DNA of 64,000 bases. Origin: Capillidium heterosporum. Taxonomy: Eukaryota > Entomophthoromycota > Entomophthoromycetes > Entomophthorales > Capillidiaceae. Shown piece by piece: positions 44,721-56,902 of this stretch. Below the pieces are notes generated by a model. That model was not told the DNA's origin. It ran no database searches and saw only the letters and a program-made list of their open reading frames with translations. The translations under genes and the position numbers were made by a program. The stretch is from positions 992,001 to 1,056,000 of the forward strand of contig WBMQ01000007.1 in the NCBI GenBank assembly GCA_016630905.1, written 5' to 3'. The stretch's first letter is position 1. Each line of letters begins with the position of its first letter.

Positions 44721-45630
44721 TTACTTTCTAACATAGATGAGTGAAGTTCTCCCATTGATTTGAGCGGATGATAATCTAGGTGCTTCCAGCTCGACATCCC
44801 TGGGAATGTCTTTGGGTAGGGGTAGGTAACTAGCTACTTGGCGAGTCTTCCTCTTCATATCGACCATAGCTATTGTTAAACCAGACCGTTGTAATGAATA
44901 CATATAGCGTAGCAGGTCAGGTCGTATAGTAAGTTTGGATAAGACTCAACATAAGGATGACGAACCCAATCAGCACGTAAAAGAATACTGCCATGTATAT
45001 GTTGTTGAGATAGTTCATAACATAGGTCGCTATTACATTGGAACAACCTGGGAACAGGGTATATTTGACTACCTTTTCACTACAGCGTTTTGAGATGGCA
45101 GGTCGATCAGAACTGGCCAAGTATCCACAGCAGTTAAACTGAGTAAAGCAAAGGTTAAAGATGCATTTCAATAAAAATTACCTCGTTCTGGAAAGTTAGC
45201 TTCAGTGGATCTTGCCATATCCCCCACTTGTTGCTAAAACTTTTGTCTATATCCAAAGTTTGGAACCAAATGTAGGTACCTAAAGCCAAAGTTCCCAAGA
45301 TGGCGATAAGATTGATAACTCTACTAATTAAAAGCAACCGTAGCTTCAATTTACTGTCCTTTAAGAATGTGGATATAAGTCCCAATAGGGAGACGAATGA
45401 CATGATAGCACCGATACTCAAGGCACCTAAACCAAAGTTAGTAAGCGGTCTTACAATCATATTTTTAGCAATCCAAACTTACTGTTCAACTGAGTTTCGG
45501 TGAGGACGGCTTGCCTCCGTGCAAAGGTTACCGATTTGAAGTAGATGCTACCACCTAAGGCCGACAAACTGGCAAGTAAATATATACCATACAGCAAGTA
45601 GCAGTAAAAGTTGAATTTTCTTGTATCCAT
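44721..45630 (-). CDS. tetraspanin-like four-helix membrane protein
   Basis: Exons 45630-45483, 45426-45182 and 45138 to about 44721. Intron 1 (56 bases) ends after a textbook TTACTAAC branch site. The protein has helix 1 (FNFYCYLLYGIYLLASLSALGG), helix 2 (LSIGAIMSFVSLLGLIS), helix 3 (ISRVINLIAILGTLALGTYIW), a large outer loop with FNCCGY and later Cys residues, helix 4 (MAVFFYVLIGFVILMLSL) and a charged tail (MKRKTRQVASYL...). CCG plus further loop cysteines is the tetraspanin signature; fungal tetraspanins such as Pls1 act in appressoria and septin organisation. Beyond helix 4 the frame changes by one base. Either a 76-base intron with a poor GTCTTA donor is present, or there is one extra A in CCAAACTT. 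The final exon is therefore uncertain. Confidence 0.8.
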
Positions 45631-45655
45631 CTATTTCGATACTCCTATATATGAT

Positions 45656-46062
45656 CTATAAATGTACAATTGGCTTTAAAAGTAAAAGTAAAAGGCATTG
45701 TACATATATACAGCTGTCAAGGATACGTATTTCCCATCGCCATAACTCTGGATTCACCTTTAGGAATGCAATATATTGCTGCAGGCTTTTTACCCTTGTT
45801 TTTGCCAGGAAAGTATATACTTTTGGCGATGCTAGAACATCAAGGATGTAAAATTCCCAAGTTCTTCCTAACTTTGTAGTTCCGGAAACCAAAACTTTGG
45901 TTAAATTTTTTGGAATACAAGCCAGCTCATCTAGAGCTATTACTTGATTAGGAATTAGACCGTCGGTTCTTTGTTCTCGTTTCTTTTGTTCCAAATTACT
46001 TGCACAAAGCTCGATTGAAACTGAAGTTTTTGGGCATGTAGCCGGTACAGAGTTGTATTAAT
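45656..46062 (-). other. possible small OB-fold-like protein (Ten1-like?), unproven
   Basis: A minus-strand frame lies just upstream of the tetraspanin gene. It has no ATG but reads protein-like text (PKTSVSIELCASN, IPNQVIALDELACIP, VLVSGTTKLGRTWEFYILDV, VKSLQQYIAFLK). The alternation is beta-rich and could fit a small OB-fold such as Ten1 of the CST telomere complex. A possible intron (GTGAAT..GACAG) would change the C-terminus. Lack of a start codon or upstream exon leaves this as a candidate only. Confidence 0.25.
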
Positions 46063-46580
46063 AGGTGGGTGGTCCAAAAATCTAACTCAGTTTAGAACTT
46101 GGGAACAGTTATGTTAGTTGGGAACAGGTATGGTAACAAGTTAGAGCAAAAGCAAAATAGCTGCGTTGGAAAATTTCCCCTTTTATGTTGATGAGCTGTG
46201 ATGAGGCTAGAAACCTGCATTATAGTTTTTAGGCTTTGAATTGATGACTGTATGATGTTAAAGTATACTTTTAAAGTTGGAAATACATATATATGGATGT
46301 ATAAATTGTCTTTAAGCTTATATTTGCTACATCAATCTAAATATTTGAATGAAAAAAGGTTTGCAAGCTAACTTAGAAAGATAAATAGCAAAGCTGATTT
46401 ACTAATAAACTATATATTAAGCATCTTTAAAATACCCTGTTATCAAAATTGGTTTAAATTTAATGCCATTTATGTACTCTATATGATTTTTAAATACATT
46501 CCTACGTATACATTCTTTATTACAACAGTTTCTATCTCAAACTTCGTGAAAACACAAACCAAAAGAAACTATCAAAATTT

Positions 46581-47975
46581 CTATTTAGTTTTACTTTTAA
46601 AATTCCTAACGCTTTTGATATAGCCTTCCGATAGGAAGACATGTGGTGAAGGTATGTTTTCGAGGACAATTTCAACTTTACCTGACTTGGGGTTATAGGA
46701 GATGGTATATGTAGCTGATGGGTCCTCGACGATCACTTGAGAGCTGATCCATTCCAAAAAGCTATAGGTAAAGTTTTCCATATCGCTAGGTACCTAAACA
46801 TTAAAGTTAGTCAAATGTAGGTAAAAAAATAGGCTATACCCAAGGGTTACGAAGGTCTTTCACCTCTAAAGGTATCTTTTCAGTTTCTAGTTTATCTACT
46901 GCGGTGAGATGGCCTTCGTTAGTACGCATCCCAACGAAGATGTATTTGACATTGGCCAATTTCGATTGGCTGTAGAACTTTAGAAGCTTGAACCTTTGGT
47001 AAAATATAAGTTTATAAAAACTGTAATGTTATTTTACCTTTTATATATATCGTGATCCTTTGATGTTTCCAAGATTTTCTGAGTCTTCAATTCAACAAAG
47101 AAAGGCTTCCCAGTTCTCCCAGCTTCTTCTACGAAAAGTTATAAACAAACTTTGAAGTATAGAAAGGTTACGGTAGAGGACAGTCCATCTCTGCACCCAG
47201 GTAAATAGTAAACCTGCCAGCTTTAGCCTTGAATACCTTGCAAAACTCCTGGTAGTTATCTATGCGCTCGTTCATCCTCTCCTTTTCACTTGCGAGCCAA
47301 GGTATCGGTGTCAACTTCATGGGGCTTACAATCTACGGTAGCTAAGGTTTCAAACTTATGGCCCCAGTACTGCATACGTCGAGTTATTTCAGTTCGTTCA
47401 GCATTAGCTTTGGCAATTTCTGAGCTATCTTTTATTTCATCCAAATAGATGCAGTCCTTTAATTAATTAGCCAAGAATAACCCCAATTAATACCTTAAAT
47501 TTGGTTGCTGAAATCTTCCAGCTTGAGTTGCGCTGAAAAGGGGTCATGAATATCTTGCAAAGAACTCCACGGAACATCACCTAATTGCATGAGTTGGTAA
47601 AAATTAAAAATCGAATAAAGTACGAAGCGATCCTTTTGGTTGCTTATTTCCGGATGTCTAAACCTCATAAAGAACTTCTCCAAGCCATAGATATGTTCCA
47701 GCTTTGAATCATCTCGTTCTCTATAGCTTTCAAACCCTTCATTCAAGTCAAGGTTCAATTCTAAATTGGGTGCATGGTAATGTCGCTAAAAATTAAATTA
47801 TCTGAAAATTAAAATAGGCTACCAGCGATATTCCGCTTGATTTGAATTTCCGGTCTTTATCGTAAGCGAAGTAGCCTAAAGTTCTTTGGCATTCGTACTT
47901 CTTATTTGCATTTTTGTAAGAGGTGCGATTGAAATCCCAAAAGGCAGTATAGCCAGGCTCTTGGTTGTCGGTCAT
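46581..47975 (-). CDS. RAI1: RAI1/DXO-family decapping nuclease, with frame breaks
   Basis: Six exons: 47975-47823, 47785-47494, 47456-47172, 47128-47038, 46993-46840, 46793-46581. Rai1/DXO enzymes bind Rat1/Xrn2 in the nucleus and remove incomplete or non-canonical caps. Seen in order: LDLNEGFESYRERDDSKLEHI, RRMQYWGHKFETLA (family YWGYKFE), YLGAEMDC and FFVELKT (metal-binding E..GAExD and ELK motifs), FKLLKFYSQSKLANVKYIFVGMR, and a C-terminal EWISSQVIVEDP. Three single-base surpluses occur: before the donor of exon 2 (CAAATTTAAG, near 47497-47505), in exon 3 (CGCAAGTGA, near 47305) and another needed to join exons 3 and 4. As written the frame is broken. Active-site text is intact. RAI1 and BUD20 diverge from a shared 319-base promoter. 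Confidence 0.88.
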
Positions 47976-48294
47976 GGCTTTCTTATTAAATTCGGATTTG
48001 CTATTAACTGAGTTGATGGCTTCTTTATTTAAATGTACATTGTTAACTTTGGACTCCCAAACTATTAGGTGGACTTCTCATTCCAACTTCTCTGATGTAG
48101 AATCTAAATTTCATCTTCATTCCATCAAGTTCACTCACATCCATCATTATGTCTGTTCAATAGAATCCATTTAAATGCTATCCAATCAAGTTCAATTTCC
48201 GAGTTCACCAATTTCATTAAAATTTTGGGTAAAGCAAAGTAAATTCAAGCCAACTTAAAATCTCTATCAGCCTTTACAGAGAACAGTTATCAAG

Positions 48295-48794
48295 ATGGGT
48301 AGAGTAGGTCACAAACGCCAACACAAGAACATCAGAGATCTATCTAGAAAGTACCGTACTCGAGCTCGTACCAAGGATCTGGACCAGGTACACAATGACT
48401 TAAACCCTATCAACAAGCAAAAACTTTTGAGCCAACCCATGAACCCAGACTTACCCGGCGGTGGTCAGTTTTATTGTGTGGAGTGTGCGTAAGTTTCATT
48501 ACCTTTTAATGATATATTAATTTTAAAATTACTGTAGTCGCCACTTTATAGATGCCTTGGCGTTGACTGAGCACACCAGAAGTAAACAACATCGTAGAAG
48601 GTAAAAGCTATTTGAAAATAGCAATCTAATTTTTTAGGTTAAAGGAGTTGAAGGATGGTCCATACACTCAAAAAGATGCCGAGATGGCTGCTGGTATGAG
48701 TGCCACCGATAACGGTAAACGGACTACCAAAACTTCAGCTGAAGAGGTTCTTCCTATTAAGGATATTGAGCTGCAGCCGGATGGTGCCTACTAA
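48295..48794 (+). CDS. BUD20: Bud20/ZNF593-type C2H2 zinc finger, 60S ribosome biogenesis
   Basis: Three exons: 48295-48488, 48538-48600, 48638-48794; both introns close the frame; 137 residues. The start [28 protein letters not shown] is the near-invariant N-terminus of Bud20/ZNF593. A single C2H2 finger ([24 protein letters not shown]) spans the first intron, and the family tail [21 protein letters not shown] follows. Bud20 is a shuttling pre-60S export factor. It functions in the same pathway as SPB1, which lies 0.9 kb downstream on the same strand. Confidence 0.95.
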
Positions 48795-49687
48795 GTTCAT
48801 CCCAAGCTTTATAACTTGGAATTATCTTTTATCTTTGGAAAATGAGCGCTTTATTTTGACCTTCTCTTGAATAAGGCTGATGAGTAGTTGAGTTTTATGT
48901 AACCTAACGTTATCGGTATATAGATTATTAAATTTATTTCATTGATGTATAGTCTTAAAGGCAATGGTTTTTAAGCCTCATTACAGATATTTTCGATGAT
49001 TTGTATTGAAGCTTTAGTCCCTAGCAAATTTAATTATAGTATAAGCTACCGAACCAAAGAATATCGAATTTATTTTATCAGTGCTATTGCTAATAAACCA
49101 ATGCTTCATTCTAAAGTATTTAGTTCATCTTGTGTCGTTTCATAAGACTTGGTTAGCTGTTTATTCTGTACAAGTGATTACCTTCGATAGCACATACATA
49201 TCATATTAAATTTTAAAAGCAGATAAGCCAAATACTAAAAAGAAGCCTTTATCCATTCTAATAACAGTATAATTCATTATTTTCAAATTTATGAATACTA
49301 TCAGAACTATATATATACTACAAAGCATCACTACAATTATCAATTGCAAAGCTTATTAAAGAGATGGTATAAAACTATCCTATACTTAGGACTTTACTTT
49401 CTACATATTGAAGATGCCTATACCAAATATTCAGAATTATTTCCAAAGTATAGTATATTTTTGATATATCATACTTTACCGCTATCAGTTAGTAAGCAAA
49501 ACTATATATCCATTAATTTTTGGTAAACTACCATCAAATTTACAAGTAAAATCCTTCAATTTTCAATTCCAAAAGTTTTGCAAGTGCATTCCAAATCCCC
49601 TAAAAGATTGTTCAAGAACAAACCTCCAATCCAAAAAGCAGCAAAAACTTTTTAGTCTTTCAACTAACTCGAAATAATTACAACAAA
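48795..49687. other. intergenic, SPB1 promoter
   Basis: About 890 bases between BUD20 and SPB1. A 60-codon frame at 49344-49526 has an ATG but no motif and sits in the promoter. No g gene called. Confidence 0.6.
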
Positions 49688-52563
49688 ATGGGTTTCAAGA
49701 AGAAGACCGGTAAGGGGCGTTTGGATAAATACTACCACTATGCCAAGGAGCAAGGTTACCGTGCTCGTTCTGCCTTCAAGTTGATCCAGTTGAACAAGAA
49801 GTATGATTTTTTGGCCTCGGCCCGATGTGTTATCGATCTTTGTGCTGCTCCTGGTGGTTGGTAAGTTTTATCTTTCAAAATACTTTGTTGAACACTAGTA
49901 AAGGTTGCAGGTAGCTGCTAAATATATGCCGGTAGAAAGCTTGATTATAGGTACTATTTCAAAAACAAGTGGTATTCTAATGTGCAATGAATTTTATAGG
50001 TGTCGATTTGGCTCCAATTAAACCTATCCCAAAGTGTATTACGTTCCAAGAGGATATTACTAGTCCCAAATGTAGAGCCCAGCTCAGACAGCACTTGAAA
50101 ACTTGGAAGGCTGATGTGTAAGTTAATTTTTCAGTTACATTTTTGAAAATTGGAGAATACATCTAATATAAAGTAAATAAAATAGAGTACTTCATGATGG
50201 TGCTCCAAATGTAGGTTCTGCCTGGGCCCAGGATGCTTTCAGTCAGTCGGAATTGGTATTAGAGTCTTTGAAGTTGGCTGTCGAATTTTTAAACAAGGGT
50301 GGTATTTTCGTTACTAAAGTGTTCAGATCCAAGGATTACAATAACCTCATGTGGGTCTTCAACCAGCTGTTTAGTAAGGTTGAAGCTACCAAGCCCCCAT
50401 CTTCAAGGTAAACTACATTTTGTGGATACGAAGCTTATACTCATTTAGAAACGTCTCTGCCGAAATTTTCGTTGTGTGCCAGGATTTCTTAGCCCCCAAG
50501 AAGATTGATCCTAAGTTCTTGGACATCAAGTACGTGTTTAAAGACTTGGATGCCGACCTCCAGAAAGGAAATGTTGGTACCTCCCTGAACGTCTTCATGC
50601 CTGAGAAACGTAGTCGTCAGCGTGAAGGTTACGCCGATGGAGCTACTACCCTCCATACCGCTGTTGATGTTATGGAGTTGATCGATGCCGAGGATCCCGT
50701 TGCATTCTTAGCCACCATCAATCAACTGAAGTTTAAGTCGGAAAAGTCTAAAGAGCTTTTAGAGCTACCTCCAACCAAAAAAGAAATAAGAATTCTGTTT
50801 GAAGATCTTAAAGTTTTGGGCAAGAGGGACTTCAAGAATATTTTGAAGTGGCGTACTGCTATCAAGGAACTTTTAAATGTAACCTACAACTCCCTTATAT
50901 GTTGCTAATTGAATTTTAGCCAACACCTGAACCTGTTGAAGAGACCACCACCGTTGTTGAAGAAGAGAGTCTAGAGGACGAACTTCAACGACTAGCTGAG
51001 GAAGAAAAGGTGAAGAACAAGAAAGTTAAACGTAAGGTCCTCGAAAAGAGACAGAAGGAGATGATCAAGACGCAACTCAAGATGACTACTCCAGTTGACA
51101 TTGGTACCGACCAGGGTACCGTCACCGCTTTCTCCTCAGCATCGAGTCGCAAGGTACAGCTATATTTTTCAAACATACTCATCTAATTTACTTCTAGGCC
51201 AACGCGAAGCATCTTGGTGACGGTGATATGGATGACGATATCTACCTTGTCAACTCCGATGATGAAGAAGTAGAACTTATCAGTGGTGAGGAGGATGAAG
51301 AAGAGGATTTAACTGAGGCTGAGAAACTTGAAAGACAGATGGAGGCTGAGTAATTTACCTTTTAATTTTAAATATTTACACTAGATATTACTTAGGTACC
51401 AGCAGTATAAGTCTACAAGGCTGTCCAAACTCGAGCAACTCAAAGTTGCCAACCCAGAACGCTATGAGGAATGGCACGGTATCGAGGGTGGGAATGACTC
51501 CGATAGTGAGGATGGCGACAAGCCATACGCTAATCCCGATTTAGCTGATAGCGAAAGTGACTCGGACTCCGATATTGAATCCTCTGGTAAGGAAGCCAAA
51601 GCCAAGCCAGGCCAACTCTCAAGTAAGGCGGCGATGTGGTTTGACCAACCTATATTTAAAGAGTTCGCTGGACAAGGAAAAAGCCCCCTCAATCCCAAAC
51701 TTGCCACCAAGAAGTCAACTGTAAGCCTTTAGTTTAAAATTATTTACTTAAAAATTGCCAGGAGGAGAAGAAGCGCAAGTTAGATGCCATAGCTTCACTT
51801 AGTGATGAATCGGAAGAGGAGAATGAGCCCATTGCTTCTGACGATGAAATTGTCAGTGATGAGGAACCTAGTGAGATATCTGAGGAAGAAGACGATGGGT
51901 TACCCGAAGCTACTCCAGGTGAGATCCGTGCCAAGGAAGCTAAAGCCAAGGAGCTTAACCTCACCTCGGCTGAGGCCATGACTTTGGCATTGAAACTTGT
52001 CAACAAAGAGATAACCAAGACTGACTTGATAAGTAACACCTTCTCCCGATACGCGTTCAACGACACCGATGAACTTCCCTCCTGGTAAACACTCAGCCTT
52101 AGTAATTAACCAACACATCCCTTCTAGGTTCCGTGAAGACGAGAAAAAGCACTACCAACCCAACATCCCCATCACCAAAGAGGCAGCTGCTGAGATCCGC
52201 GAGCGTATGAAGGCTATGGACGCCCGTCCCATCAAGAAAGTAGCTGAAGCCAAAGCCCGTAAGAAATACAAGACGGCTCAACGTATGGCGAAGCTGGCCA
52301 AGAAAGCCACCACCATCGCCGACAGCTCCGACATGACCGAAGGTGAGAAAGCCAAGTCCATCGAGAAGATCATGAAGAAGAAGTTTGCCAAGGGTAAGGA
52401 GAAGAAGGAAGTCAAGGTGGTAGTTGCCAGGGGAGCTAACCGAGGGAACAAGGGCAGACCTAAGGGAGTCAAAGGTAGGTACAAGATGGTGGACCCTAGA
52501 ATGAAGAAGGAGACCAGGGCCCTCAAAAGGGTAGCTAAGAAGAGCTCCAAGAAGAGACGTTGA
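49688..52563 (+). CDS. SPB1: Spb1, AdoMet-dependent rRNA 2'-O-methyltransferase
   Basis: Ten exons: 49688-49860, 49904-49950, 50000-50117, 50186-50407, 50449-50878, 50920-51153, 51198-51349, 51396-51720, 51762-52084, 52128-52563; every junction closes; 819 residues (yeast 841). Spb1 methylates the large-subunit rRNA A-loop (G2922 in yeast) in nucleolar pre-60S particles. The N-terminal FtsJ/RrmJ domain shows the K-D-K-E tetrad: Lys31 in SAFKLIQ, Asp in VVLHDGAP, Lys in [13 protein letters not shown] and Glu in [11 protein letters not shown]. The SAM loop is [12 protein letters not shown]. The middle (DUF3381) is followed by acidic stretches ([21 protein letters not shown]) and the Spb1 C-terminal domain, rich in Lys/Arg ([20 protein letters not shown], ending KKSSKKRR). 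No frame problem in 2.46 kb of coding sequence. Confidence 0.97.
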
Positions 52564-53350
52564 GCTTAACTTGACTTGGATTAGCAAAGTGCAAAACTAT
52601 AGATTTGAAGCAAACTTTGGCTGGTTGAGAAGGGATTCCTCCCTTACCTACCATTAATAGTAAAACTTATTTTTAGCTTTATATTTTGATTTAATTGATG
52701 CTGCAGCACTTTATATACAAATGTGATCAGAGCTTTTGCATTTTTTCATCACCAACCTTCCTTATAATTTAGATTTTACCTGAAAACAGGTTAGGTGAAG
52801 GCATAAGGCTTATCTGTAACCTCCTTTTGACCTTTAAATTGAATCAAAACTCGAAAAATGTATAGAACCAAATATAGTTCCTTCGTTTAAGCCGAATTAA
52901 ACTTAATATTATTGAAAGATTTGAAAACTATTACAGCTTTATATAGCGTTAAAGGCATATATATTAGGCCTACTTTATACAAAAATATATTCATTTAAGT
53001 AGCTGATGAATTAGTAAGATGCTTTGTTCAAACTTTAAACTATCATTTGACGGGTATAGATATATTTAATAAAATATAATATTAAGGATAATAATAATGC
53101 CTTATGTCAGACCTCCATCTAATATCAATATAATAAATGATCGCTAGTAAGTTGATATTAAAGGCAAAACATATCATTTAAATCGATCTAACAACCACTA
53201 CATCCATTGATATAAAGTTAGAAAGAAATATAGTAAATCCATCAATAAAACTTGCAATATTTAATTTAAAAGCCCCAATTAAACAATAGAATAGTTTGTT
53301 TTCATTTGCTTTATAAGCTCACATCATTTTAAATCTATAAAGATTCCAGT
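52564..53350. other. intergenic between convergent genes
   Basis: About 790 bases, A+T-rich 3' flanks of SPB1 and the F-box gene. No gene seen. Confidence 0.65.
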
Positions 53351-54395
53351 CTAAATCTTCAACCTGTCCATACCAGCTATAACATCAGATCTATCCGACT
53401 TGGTATCCAACGTCTGGGTGTCGAAGCCTAGTTTACCTATATCCTGTCGCGTCTCGTCAGGGTCATTCAACGCAAAATGTAGGTAGAACTGCTTGAAATC
53501 CTCAAGCTGGATTCCGAATCGTTTCAACCGCTTGTCGTAGGTCTTGAAATTGTCGAAAATGTGATCTACAAACTCCATTGGAGGTTCGTTGCCTGAGTTG
53601 GTATCAGTAACCAACTGCTTGATATTATCCTTGACCAGGACTTGACCCCCTTTGTTTTTGTATCGTTGAAAGAGAATTGTAACGAGTCGATCCATCTTAG
53701 GACTAAGTTGGTCATCTACAGTCAATGGTTCAGCTTGGTTTCCTTCATTAGTATCCTCAGCTTCAATCTGTTGGCAAACTTCAGCATAGAGCAGGTTGAT
53801 AGGTTCTTCAACTTCCGATATCGATCGAGCAACTTCCAACCAGGTTTTACTAATCACAAATTTGTTGAGCGTGTAGCTTAAGAAACTTAGGAAGTATAGA
53901 CCAGTGAGGGTGTCCACTTTCACCAACTTCAAGCTCGTCAAGATAACTTGGTCGAGGAGGGACATATCTACCGAACTTTGAAATTGGGCTAACAAACTTT
54001 GATTTAGATTGATAAGGCGATTTACTTCGTCGCCTTGGTCAGTTATTTGTAGGTGATGCAAATGTAATAAGCGAAGTCGTAGGCTCGGGTACTGAGGGAG
54101 CTCTGAAATCACATGAGCAAATCCTAAATCCGAAATTAAGTCCAGTGATAGGTCTTCTACGGTCGTTAATCGAAATAGTTTTGTACTAAAATTATGTATA
54201 GTCATGAGCAATTGAACAACTAAAATAATATTACCTTTCCCAAATCTCTTCATTTTCGTTAATAACTTCTCTTAGCTCACTACAAGTTAAACTTAAAGCT
54301 ATCAAATCCTCTATCTCTAAAACCGAGCTCAAAGTACATAGGTTCTCTAAAGTTAAATTTAACAACGGATTGAGACCTATTCTAACTTCTTCCAT
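53351..54395 (-). CDS. F-box domain protein
   Basis: Two exons, 54395-54235 and 54185-53351, 331 residues; the 49-base intron closes the frame. The first exon reads LNLTLENLCTLSSVLEIEDLIALSLTCSELREVINENEEIW, an F-box pattern (L..L..I...L...DL..LS.TC..LR......IW). The second exon is helical and Leu-rich with a charged segment (EVEEPINLLYAEVCQQIEAED), then RLVTILFQRYKNKGGQVLV and FVDHIFDNF. No LRR, WD40 or Kelch repeats are visible. The family recruits substrates to SCF ubiquitin ligases; target unknown. Using only the longer exon would miss the F-box. Divergent from RPB3 across a 397-base promoter region. Confidence 0.75.
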
Positions 54396-54792
54396 ACTTT
54401 AAACTAGTTTGCAAAGCTGAATGTCTTCTACAAGCTGTCGGTTTCTACTTCTGCCCAAGGTCTGAACCTTTCAACAAATTTTCAAAATAAGATACAATTC
54501 CTTTCAACTTCAGAACTCATGAGTGATCTGATTGGTGTAAAGTAGAATTTTTGATACTCAGCATCTACAAATGGTACAATTGGATTGGGAAGCCTTTACC
54601 TTTTGTTGAGACAGGGAGGATTCATAAACGAAAGCCAACTCAGCTCTTGAAGGTCAATAAAAGTTACTCATCAAAGTAAACAAACACGCATATATCAGTT
54701 CTATTAAAGTTTTATCCAAGAAATACACATAAACTTGTAATTAAGTGGATTGCTTATATAAAATATAATTAAATTTGAATTTAGTAACGAAA

Positions 54793-56169
54793 ATGGACAA
54801 CTATTCGTATGGCATCTCGAACTCGTCTTACAACCAGGATAGGGCCAGAGATTCAAATGACCTCGATTCTATGCTTATGGATACTAACCCAAAGTCTCTG
54901 ATGGGCTTTGGTAGGAATGGCAATCACCTAATTACCCCAGAAGCCGATACGCCGGATAAGCAGAACCAAAACTTCAGCTATTCCGACTTCTCCAACCCTC
55001 AGGACCCTGAAGTATTAATAAGATGCATTGAAGATAAACATATAAATATGGTTTTAAAAAATGTCGATTTGAGGTACATACTTTTTTATTCAGCGTTTAA
55101 TGTTTAATAGTATAGCCAACGCTTTAAGACGAACTATGATTTCCGATGTTCCGACGTTAGGTAGCCATTTGTTTTTGCTTAGCTTTAATGTTATATAGCA
55201 ATCGATATGGTTGAAATTGAGAGCAACACCTCAGTTCTAGTTGACGAGTTCATTGCTCACCGCTTAGGCTTAATACCCATCAACTCAATGGAGATGGACC
55301 GTATTAGATACACGAGAGTAATACTTGATTTATATGCCTCTCTCAACTTTAAAAGGAGTGTAACTGTGCACAATACTGCGAGCAATGTTCGGTGGTCTTT
55401 CCGCCTAGATGTTCGTAACGAATCGGACCAAATTAGAATTGTGACTTCCCGTGACCTTTCCTCCTCTAATCCCTCCATTTTACCGGTTGCCAGCGGTACT
55501 CTTTCAGTAGTAATGATGATCTAAACATTTAGGCTCCAACGATCCCGGGATTACCATTGTTAAACTGAGAAATAACCAGGAGATCAAGCTGACCTGTATC
55601 GCCAAAAAGGTAAACTGCTTTCATTTCAACTTTCTAATTTGATTAGGGTATCTCAAAGGAGCACGCCAAATGGTCAGCAGTCAACGCAATTGGGTTCGAA
55701 TACGATCCTCACAATCGACTACGACACCTTCAGTACTGGTTCGAAAACAGCTTGGATGAATGGTGCGTAAAATTGAATTTCACATTCTATTTAGGGTCAT
55801 TAATTTATACTTAACCGACTTTTAGGCCCAAAAGTGAGAACGCTAAAGAAGAACCCGAATCTAATCTAGGTAAATTTGATTTAGAGCATCCCAAACTTAA
55901 CTTTTGATTACCAACAGACGATCTGTTCAATTTCAAGAAGAAGGCTGACTGCTTCTACTTTGACATCGAAGTAAGTTATTATGTATCCTAGTTCTAATAT
56001 GTTTCAGACAACTGGGGCCGTCAAAGAGGATGATGTTGTCTCTGGTGCCCTGGGTGTACTTTTAGATAAACTTAAGTTGATTCAAATGAAGTTGAGTGAT
56101 GAGGAGAAGCTTATGGAGAAATCTGGTCTTAAGAAGGAAGAAGAAAACGATTTCCTTGGTGAATATTGA
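54793..56169 (+). CDS. RPB3: RNA polymerase II subunit Rpb3, with one surplus base
   Basis: Nine exons: 54793-55073, 55111-55160, 55199-55317, 55356-55495, 55533-55609, 55647-55762, 55826-55869, 55918-55970, 56008-56169. Rpb3 pairs with Rpb11 to nucleate Pol II assembly. Landmarks: [42 protein letters not shown], the zinc loop [11 protein letters not shown] (seen only when the 38-base intron 55318-55355 is removed), [44 protein letters not shown] and FYFDIETTGAV. Exon 4 is 140 bases where 139 are needed; the surplus base lies between the zinc loop and LDVRNESD, near 55398-55403. About 70 residues precede the conserved start, an Asn/Ser/Asp-rich extension absent from yeast and human Rpb3. Confidence 0.93.
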
Positions 56170-56902
56170 ATGGAGCTTTATTTTTAAAATGTACTACTGC
56201 CTCGCAGCAATAAAATTTTTGGTATGGTGCCTATACGTGGCTTGTATTAGATGCTCTAAACGCTGTCTGTATATATGTATTGGCCTTTAACTATTAATTG
56301 TATGTATAAGCTTTATATGTTGTATCATATCTCGTATAGTTTATAATATGCTATAGGTATTCCAAGCCAAGTGTATTAGGTATAGTTTTATATTTTATAG
56401 ATGTATTACTTGATATTCTTATTAAGATTTTACACATCCTAATTTCGCTATTTTATATGACTTATGATTTATTGGATTGAAGACAGCTACTACGAAACTC
56501 TAAATGAAAGCATAACCAAATTCGTTTTTGAAAAGAGCTGTATAAAAGCTCATTACTAAATTTACAACTGATATATCGCAGGTCTATACGACTAGGATAA
56601 TCACATTTACTTTCCCTTCAACCCTATCATTTTGAACTTAAACATTCAGCAACAGCCTTTTTGTTCCGATTTATAAGCTTACGTTCTCTAAAAATACAGT
56701 TGCTATCCAGTATATCGGAACAGTGAGTAACATTCATTTAATTAGTTTATAAATTTTGCAATGCTGGTCAAAGCTTTTTATCAATTTTACCAAGCATTTT
56801 ACTTATAGCTTCCTACCATTTGTTCGATTTCAAACAAAAGAATTTCAATTGGATCAAATAATTTCTTTATTCAAGTTGAGCTACGCTTCAAAGCAAGACA
56901 AG
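56170..56902. other. intergenic
   Basis: About 730 bases between RPB3 and the RRM gene. The frame of the next gene extends 5' to about 56756 without Met in good context; I prefer the ATG at 56903. No other gene. Confidence 0.6.

Noticed and set aside
51462-52587. Long Ser/Leu-rich minus-strand frames over SPB1
   Set aside because: They are antisense shadows of the acidic and basic repeats of the SPB1 exons, all of which close in frame on the plus strand.
55199-55524. Unspliced 105-codon reading of RPB3
   Set aside because: It reads through a 38-base intron and misses the zinc loop; splicing restores the conserved ECNC..CEQC motif.
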